NCBI GenBank assembly: GCA_964462675.1
Contig: CAYWYS010000012.1
Span: 1 to 64,000, forward strand
Direction: 5' to 3'
From: XN24 sp964462675
Lineage (GTDB): Bacteria > Pseudomonadota > Gammaproteobacteria > Steroidobacterales > XN24
Length of the DNA stretch: 64,000 nt
The translations under genes were made by a program, and so were the position numbers. Each line of letters opens with the position of its first letter. Position 1 is the first letter of the stretch. Below, piece after piece: positions 1 to 8,257 of this stretch. Below the pieces are notes generated by a model. That model worked only from the letters and a program-made list of their open reading frames with translations. It did not search any database and had not been told where the DNA came from.

Positions 1-957
1 ATCCTCAGCCCTCAGACCGCCACAGAACAGGCGGCCTTGGCGTGACGCTTACGAATAACCCGTTGTCCTACACGGATCCAAGTGGCTTCATCTTCAAGAA
101 GATCGCAAGGGGGGTCCGCGGAGCTGGACGGTTCCTCCGTCGGAACTGGAGGCCGATCGCTGCCATTGTTGCCGCCGCCGTCACTTACGGTGCGACCTCG
201 ACCTATCTGTCGAATTACATGATAAGTTCCACCATGGCAGGGACAGTCCCAGGGATGGCGGCCGGTGCAGTGGCTGGCGGAATCATGACAGGTTCTCTGA
301 AGGGCGCCGCAATAGGCGCCGCTACCGGTGCGGTGGCCGGTGGCATAAACGCTCGCTGGGGTAGCGAGTGGACCTTGGGTCGAGTGACCGCAAACAGCGT
401 CACCGGTGGAGTGACATCGGAGGTCTCTGGCGGAAGGTTCAAGGACGGATTTAGATTCGCGCTCGCTGTGTCTGCGCTGACGTACGTTAATTACCAGATG
501 CGGCAGGCGATGATTCGTCAGTCCTCAATTAAGGAGGAAAATATCAATGGAGAGAGTGCCGGCCTTCAAGGCGACGGGAAAAAGCTTGGTGGCGCACGAT
601 TTACCTATGACGAGGAGGGAAATAGATTGGTGTGCAAAGGCCCGCTGGGGGGGCTGCCAAGGAGCGCCACAGGGCGTGGGAGATCAGAGATCCAATTTCT
701 TTGGAACTCGCTACCCGCCTGGTAGTGCCCGCGATCTCATCATCGAGGCTCATGCGGGCCCGCATGATTGGTTCCGTAACCTCACTGGTGCTTACACACC
801 TGAAGGCTACGCCCGACACGTCACGGGGATTGCTGCGGGGGTCGATCACTTTATGAATGCTGCGTTACTACTTCCTTCCGCACCGTTTGGAGTAGCAGGG
901 CTGGTACATCCCACGTCCTACTGGGCACTTAGTTCTGGTCGTCGTGGGGGCAATTAG
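1..957 (+). pseudogene. C-terminal part of an RHS-repeat protein, frame broken at a G7 run
   Basis: This is the end of a gene that begins before the window. The reading frame that stays open from base 3 contains NNPLSYTDPSGF, the hallmark end of the RHS repeat-associated core. It is followed by a basic stretch and a Gly/Ala-rich hydrophobic region (AAGAVAGG, GAATGAVAGG), then FTYDEEGNRLVCKG, and stops at 723-725. The next frame carries the expected continuation (NFFGTRYPPGS, then EAHAGPHDW, then a hydrophobic tail) and stops at 955-957. The switch falls at seven G residues, 647-653; six Gs would give one continuous frame. RHS proteins are large surface or secreted proteins, often polymorphic toxins with variable C-termini. 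The GPHD-type tail is common in RHS proteins and is not a toxin domain I can name. The usual RYxYVxNNPL lead-in is only clear from NNPL onward, so there may be further damage upstream. The break could be decay, phase variation or a sequencing error. Confidence 0.8.
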
Positions 958-1554
958 ATGCTGAATGGTGATCAAATGGTGCGACAAGTTGGCGCATCCT
1001 GGCTAAGTGTTGGCTTAACAATCGTGCTTTGTACAGGTTGCGTAAGCAATCCACTGCCATCTGAATTTCGCACAATCGCGGCGCCAGCAAGCGAAGCAGA
1101 GTTAGGCGCCTGCCGTCGTGTTGAGGGAGCGTATTCCTACTATGGTAGCGTTATCCAACGCGCAACAGAGGGACTCGATCCTACTGCGGGCGTCTATATT
1201 CTGAAAAGAAGTGTACGCGATGAGTGGCAGCCAAGGACGTTCAAAGTGTCTTTCGTAAATGTAGATGGGAATCGAATCACATTGGCCCTCACAGTGCTGG
1301 GGGGTGACTATAGTCTGACACCGTTGGCCACCGTCACAGTTGAGGCTTGGTGCGTGGATGGGACAATCCGGGTTATTGATGAGCAGTCTGGGAATTCTGA
1401 CGGCACGCCAGTTGCAGCATGGAGCGTGCGCGATTTGGCTGTCGACGAACAGGGCATACTTACTGTGGAGTACCATTTCTCAGCACGTGGTTGGCTGTCA
1501 GGGACAGAAGCTGGGCTAGCGATTGTTCAGTTCGAGCCGAGCCGGAGCCACTGA
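958..1554 (+). CDS. Small predicted lipoprotein downstream of the RHS gene
   Basis: A 198-residue protein I do not recognise. Its N-terminus has a basic residue, a hydrophobic stretch and an LCTGC lipobox-like site, so it is probably lipidated on Cys and anchored to a membrane after export. The start is either ATG 958, directly after the RHS stop codon and preceded by a GGGGG run, or ATG 976 (MVRQVGASW), which gives a cleaner 22-residue signal. The rest has a conserved-looking Cys pair (GACRRVEG, EAWCVDG) and reads as a mostly beta, soluble periplasmic domain. Because it abuts the RHS C-terminus with no gap it is probably cotranscribed with it. An immunity or accessory role for the RHS protein is inference from position only. 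Base composition is less GC-rich than the core genes to the right. Confidence 0.65.
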   Translation: MLNGDQMVRQVGASWLSVGLTIVLCTGCVSNPLPSEFRTIAAPASEAELGACRRVEGAYSYYGSVIQRATEGLDPTAGVYILKRSVRDEWQPRTFKVSFVNVDGNRITLALTVLGGDYSLTPLATVTVEAWCVDGTIRVIDEQSGNSDGTPVAAWSVRDLAVDEQGILTVEYHFSARGWLSGTEAGLAIVQFEPSRSH

Positions 1555-2158
1555 GGATCCAGTGGCGCGCTTCGCTCGGCAGGGAGCCATCTTGCCCTGG
1601 GGCGCCTCCAGCGGGCCGTCGCTCGCGAATCTACCTGCCGATCGCCTCCGCGATTGAAAGCCGCCTAACGTACCCACGCCACCGCACAGTTGTCTTGACA
1701 CTGCGCTACATTAGCCAGCGGGTAGTTGCTGTGACCGCTCCGGCAGCGCTGCAGTTGGGGCGCTGCGTATTCCGGGGCAAGCCGGACACCCGTTCATGAC
1801 GCATCGTTCCCCAAGCTGCGCGAAGTCGATTTGACCGCCAAGAAGAATCCGGCGAGGCGCTTGCCGTGGTCGCACCACCGTCGTGCACCAGTGGTATCGA
1901 TCGATGTCACGAGGAAATTCCGTCGCAAGTGAGGGGGTCTATGAGCGCAGCTATGCGGCATGCGAGAACAAGAGCCAGGACTTCCCTTGGCTTTCCCGGC
2001 AGGGGATGCGATGTACTCGCTCAGCGCGCGGTTGCGACTCAGGAATTGACACTTAATTCGATAGGAAGAGTCGGCGCAAGCATACCCATATCCAGCCCAC
2101 GAATTCCGTATTATTTCCGTACGAAACCATGAACTAAAGTTCAAGTCACTGTTTTTAA
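1555..2158. other. Gene-poor accessory stretch beside tRNA-Glu
   Basis: I see no convincing gene in these 604 bases. Several open frames exist on both strands but none has a recognisable motif, a good ribosome binding site or third-position GC bias like the neighbours. The last 130 bases before the tRNA are clearly richer in A and T than the core genome and contain the inverted repeat TGAACT/AGTTCA near 2130-2143. The stretch probably represents remnants of acquired DNA between the RHS locus and the tRNA gene. I looked for a second copy of the tRNA 3' end, as left by integrases, and saw none in the window. Confidence 0.5.
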
Positions 2159-2233
2159 TGGCGCTCCGTAGGGGATTCGAACCCCTGTTACCGGCGTGAG
2201 AGGCCAGCGTCCTAACCACTAGACGAACGGAGC
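2159..2233 (-). tRNA. tRNA-Glu (anticodon CTC)
   Basis: Read on the minus strand this is a complete 75-base tRNA. It has acceptor stem GCTCCGT/ACGGAGC, a D-arm with TAGTGGTTAGGA, anticodon loop with CTC in GCCTCTCAC, T-arm GGGGTTCGAATCCCC, discriminator G and encoded CCA at 2159-2161. The anticodon reads GAG, and the sequence matches bacterial glutamate tRNAs. It marks the border between the accessory left edge and the core genome. Confidence 0.95.
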
Positions 2234-2274
2234 GACGAGCGGCGCCGCAGTACTGGGCAGCGGCGAGGCCCGGC

Positions 2275-2303
2275 ATTCTACTGGCCCCCGCGGTCTGACT
2301 CAA
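2275..2303 (-). promoter_or_regulatory. Sigma-70-type promoter of tRNA-Glu
   Basis: On the minus strand TTGAGT (2298-2303) is followed after exactly 17 bases by TAGAAT (2275-2280). The expected start is near 2268, giving a leader of about 35 bases before the tRNA 5' end at 2233. The bases after the -10 are GC-rich, as is usual for stringently controlled stable-RNA promoters. Confidence 0.75.
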
Positions 2304-2368
2304 TGCCCGCAGGCCGCCGGGGCGGCGCCGGACAGGCGCCGTGCCTGGGCGCCGGCGGTCCAAGCGCG

Positions 2369-2377
2369 TGATAGACT
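2369..2377 (+). promoter_or_regulatory. Candidate extended -10 promoter of pcnB
   Basis: TGATAGACT has the TGn extension followed by a TAGACT hexamer 62 bases before the pcnB start. No good -35 is visible, which is acceptable for an extended -10 promoter. It lies upstream of and divergent to the tRNA-Glu promoter. Confidence 0.35.
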
Positions 2378-2439
2378 TGCGGGCTTTCCTGAACACAGGC
2401 GGACACGGATTGGCCAGCGAGGCGACAGGCACGGACACC

Positions 2440-3813
2440 ATGCCAAGGATCATCCCCCGGCCCGAGCACAACGTTTCCCGCGCCCAGATTTCCAAGAACG
2501 CCGTCAAGGTGCTGTACCGCTTGCGCGAGGCAGGTTACCAGGCGTTCCTGGTCGGCGGCGGTGTGCGGGACCTGCTGCTCGGGCGCGAGCCGAAGGATTT
2601 CGACATCGCCACGGACGCCCATCCGGAGGACGTCCGCCGCCTGTTCCGGAACTGTCGGCTGATCGGCCGCCGCTTCAGGCTGGCGCATGTCTATTTCGGC
2701 CGCGACGTCGTCGAGGTGGCGACCTTTCGGGCGGCGGATGGCACTGACGAGTTCGACCAGGATGAGGACGAGTCGCTGCAGCTGAAGGACGAGGCCGGCC
2801 GAATCCTGCGGGACAATCGTTACGGCACGATCGACGACGACGTCTGGCGCCGCGATTTCACGGCGAATGCGCTCTACTACAACATCGCCGACTTCTCGAT
2901 CTGGGATTACGCCGGCGGCGTCGACGATATTCGCGCCGGCGTGCTGCGGCTGATCGGCGAGCCCGACGCGCGCTATCGGGAAGACCCGGTCCGGCTGCTT
3001 CGCGCCGTGCGCTTTGCCGCCAAGCTGGGTTTCCGGATCGAGCCGGCGACCGAGGCGCCGCTGCGCACGCTGGCCCCGCTGCTCGAGGCGGTGCCGCCGG
3101 CACGGCTGTTCGACGAGATACTCAAGCTGTTCCTCGGCGGCTATGCGGTGCCGTCGTACGACCTGCTGCGCCGATACGGCCTGTTCAGCCACCTGTTTCC
3201 GGCCGTAAGCGCTCTGCTCGACAGTGACGCCGGCGGACCCTACCGGGCGCTGCTGCTCGAGGCGCTCGCCAACACCGACGAGCGGGTGGCGGCCGACGAG
3301 CCGGTCACGGCGGTGTTCCTGTTCAGCGTGCTGCTGTGGGGACCAGTCCGGCAGCGGGCGGCACGCCTCGAGGAGGCGGGCGAATCGCCGGTGCAGGCCT
3401 TGCTGCTCGCGGCCGACGAGATCACCGACGCCCAGCAGCGGCATGTCTCCATTCCGCGCCGGATCACGACTCCGATGAAGGAATTGATGGTCATGCAGCT
3501 GCGGCTGCAGCGGACGCGTGGCCGCCGTGTGCTCGGAATGCTCGGGCACGCGAGGTTTCGCGCCGCCTACGACTTCCTGTTGCTGCGCGCACGGACCGGC
3601 GATGCCGATCCCGCGCTGGCCGAATTCTGGACTGAATTGCAGGGGCTCGATGCCACGGCGCGGGAGGCCGCCGTCGACGGCGGCGCACGCCGGCCGAAGG
3701 CAGAGCAGGGCGCGGCGGTCGAGCCTGTCGGCGAGTCGGCCGGCGAGCCGGCCGGCAAACCGCGTCGGCGGCGCCGGCCGCGGCGGCGCAAGCCTGGCGG
3801 CGGCGCGCCCTGA
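2440..3813 (+). CDS. pcnB: Poly(A) polymerase I
   Basis: This enzyme adds poly(A) tails to RNA 3' ends and so promotes decay of mRNA and regulatory RNA. The 457-residue product has the class II nucleotidyltransferase core: LVGGGVRDLLLG at about 37-48 and the metal-binding DFD at 53-55. The RNA-binding region follows (RRDFTANALYY, YREDPVRLLRAVRFAAKLG), then an Arg/Pro-rich basic tail (RRRRRPRRRKPG) like that of E. coli PcnB. I start it at ATG 2440 (MPRIIPRPEHNVSR), where similarity begins; the frame is open further upstream, and E. coli PcnB has extra N-terminal residues from a non-ATG start, so a longer form is possible. It heads a tight + strand run with folK two bases after its stop codon, an order common in gammaproteobacteria. 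Confidence 0.95.
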   Translation: MPRIIPRPEHNVSRAQISKNAVKVLYRLREAGYQAFLVGGGVRDLLLGREPKDFDIATDAHPEDVRRLFRNCRLIGRRFRLAHVYFGRDVVEVATFRAADGTDEFDQDEDESLQLKDEAGRILRDNRYGTIDDDVWRRDFTANALYYNIADFSIWDYAGGVDDIRAGVLRLIGEPDARYREDPVRLLRAVRFAAKLGFRIEPATEAPLRTLAPLLEAVPPARLFDEILKLFLGGYAVPSYDLLRRYGLFSHLFPAVSALLDSDAGGPYRALLLEALANTDERVAADEPVTAVFLFSVLLWGPVRQRAARLEEAGESPVQALLLAADEITDAQQRHVSIPRRITTPMKELMVMQLRLQRTRGRRVLGMLGHARFRAAYDFLLLRARTGDADPALAEFWTELQGLDATAREAAVDGGARRPKAEQGAAVEPVGESAGEPAGKPRRRRRPRRRKPGGGAP

Positions 3814-3815
3814 TT

Positions 3816-4316
3816 GTGGGCGCGCGCGCCTTCGTGCCTGCCTATGTCGCGCTCGGCAGCAATCTCGACGACCCGCCGGCGCAGTTGCATACCGCGCTCG
3901 CCGCATTGGCCAGCCTGCCCTCGACCCGGCTCGTGGCCCGCTCGTCCTTCTATCGAAATCCGCCGCTGGGGCCGCCCGGGCAGCCCGACTTCGTCAATGC
4001 AGTCGCCGCGCTGTTGACCATGCTGCCGGCCGTCGAATTGCTGGCCGCCCTGCAGCGGATCGAGGCCAGCCAGGGCAGGCGGCGCGGCGGACCCCGCTGG
4101 GGGCCGCGGACGCTCGACCTGGACCTGCTGATGTACGGCACCCTGCAACTCGACAGCGATGCCCTGACACTGCCGCACCCCGGGCTTGCCGAGCGGCCGT
4201 TCGTGCTGCTGCCGCTGCTCGAGGTGGCGCCCGGCCTGCACACGCCCCGGGGCGAGCTGGTCGCGCGGCTTGCGGCAAAGGTCGATGGCGGCGGCCTCGC
4301 CAGGCTGGCGGACTGA
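3816..4316 (+). CDS. folK: 6-hydroxymethyl-7,8-dihydropterin pyrophosphokinase
   Basis: FolK transfers pyrophosphate from ATP to 6-hydroxymethyl-7,8-dihydropterin, the step before dihydropteroate synthase in folate biosynthesis; it is cytoplasmic. The 166-residue protein has the N-terminal AYVALGSNLDDP motif, FYRNPPLGPPGQPDFVNAV for substrate binding, and the HPPK signature RWGPRTLDLDLLMYG at about 94-108 with the two metal-binding Asp. The start is GTG 3816, two bases after the pcnB stop. Its TGA overlaps the ATG of the next gene as TGATG, so the two are probably translationally coupled. Confidence 0.93.
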   Translation: MGARAFVPAYVALGSNLDDPPAQLHTALAALASLPSTRLVARSSFYRNPPLGPPGQPDFVNAVAALLTMLPAVELLAALQRIEASQGRRRGGPRWGPRTLDLDLLMYGTLQLDSDALTLPHPGLAERPFVLLPLLEVAPGLHTPRGELVARLAAKVDGGGLARLAD

Positions 4317-4969
4317 TGGCGCGCAACCCCAGGTACATCGCGATCGAGGGCCCGATCGGCGTTGGCAAGACCTCGCTGGCGCGTCGGGTCGCCGCAACCC
4401 TGGAGTTCGACCTGGTGCTCGAGGGTGCCGAGGAGAACCCGTTCCTGGAGCGTTTCTATCGCGATCCGGCGGCCAACGCCTTGCCGACCCAGCTGCACTT
4501 CCTGTTCCAGCGCGCGCGCCAGGCGCAGGAAATGCGCCAGTCGGACCTGTTCGCCGGCGGACGGGTGGCCGACTTCCTGCTGGAGAAGGACCGCATTTTC
4601 GCGCGCCTGAACCTCCGCGACGAGGAGTTCCGGCTCTACGAGCAGGTCTACCAGGGGCTCACCCTTGACGCGCCCACGCCTGACCTCGTCGTCTACCTGC
4701 AGGCGCCGGTCGAGGTGCTGATCGAGCGGGTGCAGCGACGCGGCATCGTTTACGAACAGGCGGTGCGGCCGGAGTACCTGCGGCGGCTGTCCGAGGCCTA
4801 CATGGATTTCTTTCATCGCTATGAGGCCAGCCCGTTGTTGATCGTGAACGCCGCCGTCATCGATCCGGTGCGACGCGAGCGCGACTACGAGGACCTGTTG
4901 CGCCGCATCCAGCAGATGGAAGGCGGGCGCCAGTACTACAATCCGGCGCCGTTCGACACTGCCGATTGA
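4316..4969 (+). CDS. Deoxynucleoside kinase family protein
   Basis: A 217-residue P-loop kinase of the deoxynucleoside kinase family, which phosphorylates deoxyadenosine, deoxyguanosine or related nucleosides in salvage. Visible features are the start MARNPRYIAIEGPIGVGKTS with the P-loop at 11-19, the ENPFLERFY region, the DFLLEKDRIFARLNL segment carrying the family Asp-Arg pair, and RGIVYEQAVRPEYLRRL near the C-terminus. The frame is open far upstream, but ATG 4316 is the start because it overlaps the folK stop and gives the standard length. The placement between folK and panB recurs in many proteobacteria. Exact substrate specificity cannot be read from the sequence. Confidence 0.85.
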   Translation: MARNPRYIAIEGPIGVGKTSLARRVAATLEFDLVLEGAEENPFLERFYRDPAANALPTQLHFLFQRARQAQEMRQSDLFAGGRVADFLLEKDRIFARLNLRDEEFRLYEQVYQGLTLDAPTPDLVVYLQAPVEVLIERVQRRGIVYEQAVRPEYLRRLSEAYMDFFHRYEASPLLIVNAAVIDPVRRERDYEDLLRRIQQMEGGRQYYNPAPFDTAD

Positions 4970-5024
4970 AGTTTCCCGGCGAGTTGGCCATGCTGGCCCG
5001 CCTGCCGTTGCGGGGATTCGCAAG

Positions 5025-5861
5025 ATGACGATGTACAGCCATCTCCAGGACCGGGCGCGCGCCGAGAAGCCGGTGACGCTGGACACCCTGCGGCAGATGA
5101 AAAGGAGCGGCGAAAAAATCGCCTGCCTGACGGCCTACGATGCGAGCTTCGCCGCGGCCGTCGACGCAGCCGGCACGGACCTCGTGCTGGTCGGGGACTC
5201 GCTGGGCATGGTCATCCAGGGTCACGACACGACCGTCCCGGTGACGATCCCGGACATGGTGTATCACACGCGCTGCGTGAAGCGCGGCGTCGGACGCGCG
5301 TTCCTGGTCACCGACATGCCGTTCGGCAGTTACGCTTTGCCCGAGCCGGCGTTCGCCAACGCCGTGCGCCTGATGCAGGACGGCGGCGCATCGATGGTCA
5401 AGCTCGAGGGCGGGGCACTGCAGGTGCGCACAGTCGAGTTCCTGGCTGCGCGCGACATTCCGGTGTGCGCACACATCGGCCTGACCCCGCAGTCCATCCA
5501 CAAGCTCGGCGGCTTCAAGGTCCAGGGTCGCGAGCAGAAGGCGGCGCAGCAAATGCTCGCCGATGCGCACGCGCTGCAAGAGGCCGGCGCGGATATCGTG
5601 CTGCTCGAGTGCGTGCCGTCGGCACTCGGCAAGGCCATCGCTGCGGCCCTTGCCGTGCCCGTCATCGGCATCGGCGCCGGACCGGACGTCGACGGCCAGA
5701 TACTCGTGCTGTACGACATCCTGTCGGTGACGCCCGGCAGGAAGCCGCGTTTCGCGTGCGACTTCCTCGCGCAGTCCGAGGGCGTGCTGGATGCGCTGGC
5801 GCGCTACGTGGCGGCGGTCAAGGACGGCAGCTACCCGGCGCTGGAGCACTGCTTCTCGTGA
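5025..5861 (+). CDS. panB: 3-methyl-2-oxobutanoate hydroxymethyltransferase
   Basis: PanB makes ketopantoate from 2-oxoisovalerate using methylene-tetrahydrofolate, the first committed step to pantothenate and coenzyme A. The 278-residue barrel shows LVGDSLGMVIQGHDTT (metal and substrate site), MVKLEGG, HIGLTPQSIHKLGGFKVQGR and VIGIGAGPDVDGQILV, all typical. The start is ATG 5025; ATG 5031 is an alternative. Its stop overlaps the GTG start of panC as GTGA. Folate-making folK is just upstream, which fits the folate-dependent chemistry but may be coincidence. Confidence 0.96.
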   Translation: MTMYSHLQDRARAEKPVTLDTLRQMKRSGEKIACLTAYDASFAAAVDAAGTDLVLVGDSLGMVIQGHDTTVPVTIPDMVYHTRCVKRGVGRAFLVTDMPFGSYALPEPAFANAVRLMQDGGASMVKLEGGALQVRTVEFLAARDIPVCAHIGLTPQSIHKLGGFKVQGREQKAAQQMLADAHALQEAGADIVLLECVPSALGKAIAAALAVPVIGIGAGPDVDGQILVLYDILSVTPGRKPRFACDFLAQSEGVLDALARYVAAVKDGSYPALEHCFS

Positions 5862-6748
5862 GCCGGCCGCTGGTCGTCGCGGAGCCCGCCGGGCTGCGCG
5901 AGCAAATCGGGGCATGGCGGCGCGGGGGCGAGCGGATCGGCTTCGTGCCGACGATGGGGAACCTGCACGCCGGCCACCTCGCGCTGCTGCGCGAGGCGGC
6001 GGCCCGCGCCGACCGCGTGGTGGTGAGCATATTCGTCAACCCGCTGCAGTTCGGGCCCGGCGAGGATTTCGCCAGCTACCCGCGCACGCTGGCCGAAGAT
6101 CTCGGGAAGCTGGCGACGGAGCGCTGCGACCTGGTGTTCACGCCGAGCGAGGCGGCCATGTACCCGCACGGCCGCGAGCAGGCGACGCGCGTCGAGGTGC
6201 CGGGCCTGTCGGACATGCTGTGCGGCGTTTCCCGGCCGGGCCATTTCGCGGGTGTCGCTACCGTCGTGGCAAAGCTGTTCAACCTGGTCCAGCCGCAGCT
6301 CGCGGTGTTCGGCGAGAAAGACTACCAGCAGCTCGCGGTATTGCGGCGCATGGTGGCCGACCTGAAGTTCCCGATCGAGCTCATCGGCGTCGCCACGTGC
6401 AGGGAGCCGGACGGCCTCGCGCTGAGTTCCCGCAATCGCTACCTCGGGCCCGACGCAAGGCGGGCCGCGCCGGCGCTGTACGCGTCGCTGCGCCGGACCG
6501 CCGATGCGCTGCGGTCCGGGCGGCGGGATTTTGTTGCATTACAGCACGCCGGCATGGACACTATCCGGTCGGCAGGGCTGGAGCCCGAGTATTTCGAGGT
6601 GCGCCGCCAGGCTGGGCTGGAGGCGCCGAGCGAGGCTGATTCGCAGCTGGTGGTGCTGGCGGCGGCCAGGGCAGGGCGGGCACGGCTGATCGACAACATC
6701 AGCGTGGACCTGCGGGCGGGAACCCCTCGCGGGGGAATCGAGTCTTAG
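5858..6748 (+). CDS. panC: Pantothenate synthetase
   Basis: PanC joins pantoate and beta-alanine with ATP to give pantothenate. The 296-residue protein has the HIGH-like FVPTMGNLHAGHLALL near 28-43, VVVSIFVNPLQFGPGEDF, the GVSRPGHFAGVATVVAKLF segment, FGEKDYQQLAVLRRM and SSRNRYL (KMSKS-like). The start is GTG 5858 (MSRPLVVAEP), overlapping the panB stop by four bases, so translation is probably coupled. The frame is open upstream but that part lies inside panB. Confidence 0.95.
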   Translation: MSRPLVVAEPAGLREQIGAWRRGGERIGFVPTMGNLHAGHLALLREAAARADRVVVSIFVNPLQFGPGEDFASYPRTLAEDLGKLATERCDLVFTPSEAAMYPHGREQATRVEVPGLSDMLCGVSRPGHFAGVATVVAKLFNLVQPQLAVFGEKDYQQLAVLRRMVADLKFPIELIGVATCREPDGLALSSRNRYLGPDARRAAPALYASLRRTADALRSGRRDFVALQHAGMDTIRSAGLEPEYFEVRRQAGLEAPSEADSQLVVLAAARAGRARLIDNISVDLRAGTPRGGIES

Positions 6749-6756
6749 CGCTGGGG

Positions 6757-6768
6757 TATCCTTGGCGG
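6757..6768 (+). promoter_or_regulatory. TATCCTTGGCGG element upstream of panD
   Basis: The 12-mer TATCCTTGGCGG begins nine bases after the panC stop and is found again just before mutL (12807-12818). TATCCT also serves as the -10 of the tRNA-Leu promoter in this window, so this may be a -10 region for panD. No matching -35 is visible. Confidence 0.3.
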
Positions 6769-6802
6769 TGCCCGTCGCACCGGGCGTGGGAAGGAGGAAC
6801 CG

Positions 6803-7183
6803 ATGGAGCTGACTTTGCTGAAGGCCAAGCTGCACCGGGCCTGCGTGACTCACGCAGAGCTGGACTATGAAGGCTCGTGCGCAATCGACTCGGACCTGCT
6901 GGAGCTTGCCGGCATCCTCGAGTACGAGCAGATCCAGATCTACAACGTCACCGGTGGCGAGCGCTTCACGACCTACGCGATCCGCGCGGAGGCGGGTTCG
7001 CGCGTCATTTCGGTGAACGGCGCGGCCGCCCACAAGGCGCGCCCGGGCGACCGGGTGATCATCTGCGCCTATGGGGCCATGAGCGAGCAGGAAGCGCGCC
7101 TGCACAAGCCGAAGCTCGTGTACCTCGACGAGCACAACCGCGTCACCCGCACCGGCAACGCGATTCCCGTCCAGGCGGCCTGA
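6803..7183 (+). CDS. panD: Aspartate 1-decarboxylase
   Basis: PanD decarboxylates aspartate to beta-alanine for PanC. The 126-residue proenzyme cleaves itself between Gly24 and Ser25 (the DYEGSCAID motif is intact) to make the pyruvoyl cofactor. Lys9, NVTGGERFTTYAI with the catalytic Tyr, and GAAAHKARPGDRVII are all present. A strong ribosome binding site (AAGGAGG) lies eight bases before ATG 6803. It is separated from panC by 54 bases, so it may have its own promoter. This completes a panB-panC-panD cluster. Confidence 0.96.
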   Translation: MELTLLKAKLHRACVTHAELDYEGSCAIDSDLLELAGILEYEQIQIYNVTGGERFTTYAIRAEAGSRVISVNGAAAHKARPGDRVIICAYGAMSEQEARLHKPKLVYLDEHNRVTRTGNAIPVQAA

Positions 7184-7189
7184 CCCCTC

Positions 7190-8179
7190 CTAGAGTTCGA
7201 CGCGATTCCGGCCGCCGAGCTTGGCGCGGTACAGCGCGTCGTCCGCGCGCGCGATCAGCATCTCGAGGGAATCACCGCGTGCCGCGCTGGCGACGCCTGC
7301 GGACAGCGTGATCTGCGGCGCAGCCGGATCCTCGCCGACAGTCTTCAGCAAGCCCCAGCGCGCGCGCTCGGCGCAACCGCGCGCCGCTTCGATGTCAGCG
7401 CCGGGCAGCAGGATGCAGAACTCGTCGCCGCCGAACCGCGCGACCATGTCCCCGGGGCGGAAATTGGCGCGCAACGTCTCGGCGACCAGGCGCAGGGCGC
7501 GGTCGCCGGCGACATGGCCGTAGCGGTCGTTGAAGCGCTTGAACTGGTCGACATCCACCATGACCATCGAGGCCGCAGTCTCGTCCTTGAGGCAGCGCTC
7601 GAGGCGCCGCCGGAACATGTTGTCGAGCCAGTGCCGGTTGTGCAGGTCGGTGAGCGCGTCGGTCACGGCGTGACGCTCGAATTCGCGCAGGACGCCAACG
7701 CTGTCGAGAATGACCTGGTTATCAGAGCGCACCCTGGATGAAAGAATAATCAACAGGTTGCGCGCGAAAGCGTGCGAAACATTGATCATCCGCCAGAGGA
7801 TGTCCTGCTCGATGACCATCAGGTGCGAGTCGCGCGCCGCAATGACCCAGGCGGACGGGTCCTTTTCTTCGATGATGGACATTTCCCCGGCGCACTGGCC
7901 GGGCTGGAGGAGGGTCAACGGCGCGCTTTCGGCGGACTCGAGCCGCACTTCGAGCGCGCCGGACAGGATCACGAAGACGCGCGAGTTGCGTACCTGTGGC
8001 GAAATCAGGACGTCGCCGGCCTCGATGTCGATGCGGTGAGTCCGGGCCAGGAACGGCCCGACCGAGCGAATGTCCACGCCGTTGAACAGCAACAGGCCCG
8101 CGAGAAACTGCCGGATATCCGGAGCATCGACGAAGTCCACCGCAGGCGCGCTCCCGGAAACCGGGTTTGGTTCGTTCAT
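7190..8179 (-). CDS. Cyclic-nucleotide-binding-domain diguanylate cyclase
   Basis: A 329-residue cytoplasmic regulator. The N-terminal half is a cNMP-binding fold (FVILSGALEVRLE, LLQPGQCAGEMSIIEE), the sensor type seen in Crp and Popeye proteins. After a short helix comes a GGDEF domain (DALTDLHNRHWLDNMF, then RFGGDEFCILLPG near residue 248, then DDALYRAKLGGRN). The active-site GGDEF is intact and the RPGD placed five residues before it matches the RxxD inhibitory site, so it is predicted to make cyclic di-GMP with product inhibition. The start is ATG 8179 (MNEPNPVSG); the frame is open to 8233. It converges on panD with six bases between stops and lies downstream of queG. The ligand of the sensor domain is unknown. 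Confidence 0.87.
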   Translation of the reverse strand: MNEPNPVSGSAPAVDFVDAPDIRQFLAGLLLFNGVDIRSVGPFLARTHRIDIEAGDVLISPQVRNSRVFVILSGALEVRLESAESAPLTLLQPGQCAGEMSIIEEKDPSAWVIAARDSHLMVIEQDILWRMINVSHAFARNLLIILSSRVRSDNQVILDSVGVLREFERHAVTDALTDLHNRHWLDNMFRRRLERCLKDETAASMVMVDVDQFKRFNDRYGHVAGDRALRLVAETLRANFRPGDMVARFGGDEFCILLPGADIEAARGCAERARWGLLKTVGEDPAAPQITLSAGVASAARGDSLEMLIARADDALYRAKLGGRNRVEL

Positions 8180-8257
8180 ACGGGCTTCATACTGTCGTAG
8201 CGTCGCGGCCCGGCACCATGACGTGGTTGGCACTTCTGTGATGCGGCGTCGTCCGAT

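Noticed and set aside
1866..2132. An 88-codon frame in the left gap
   Set aside because: No similarity, no good ribosome binding site, and composition unlike coding DNA of either the core or the RHS region.
1555..2158. Possible insertion sequence remnant
   Set aside because: No transposase motif, terminal inverted repeat or target duplication could be read.
2125..2158. Terminator after tRNA-Glu at TGAACT/AGTTCA
   Set aside because: A short AT-rich stem with almost no loop and no T run in the tRNA direction.
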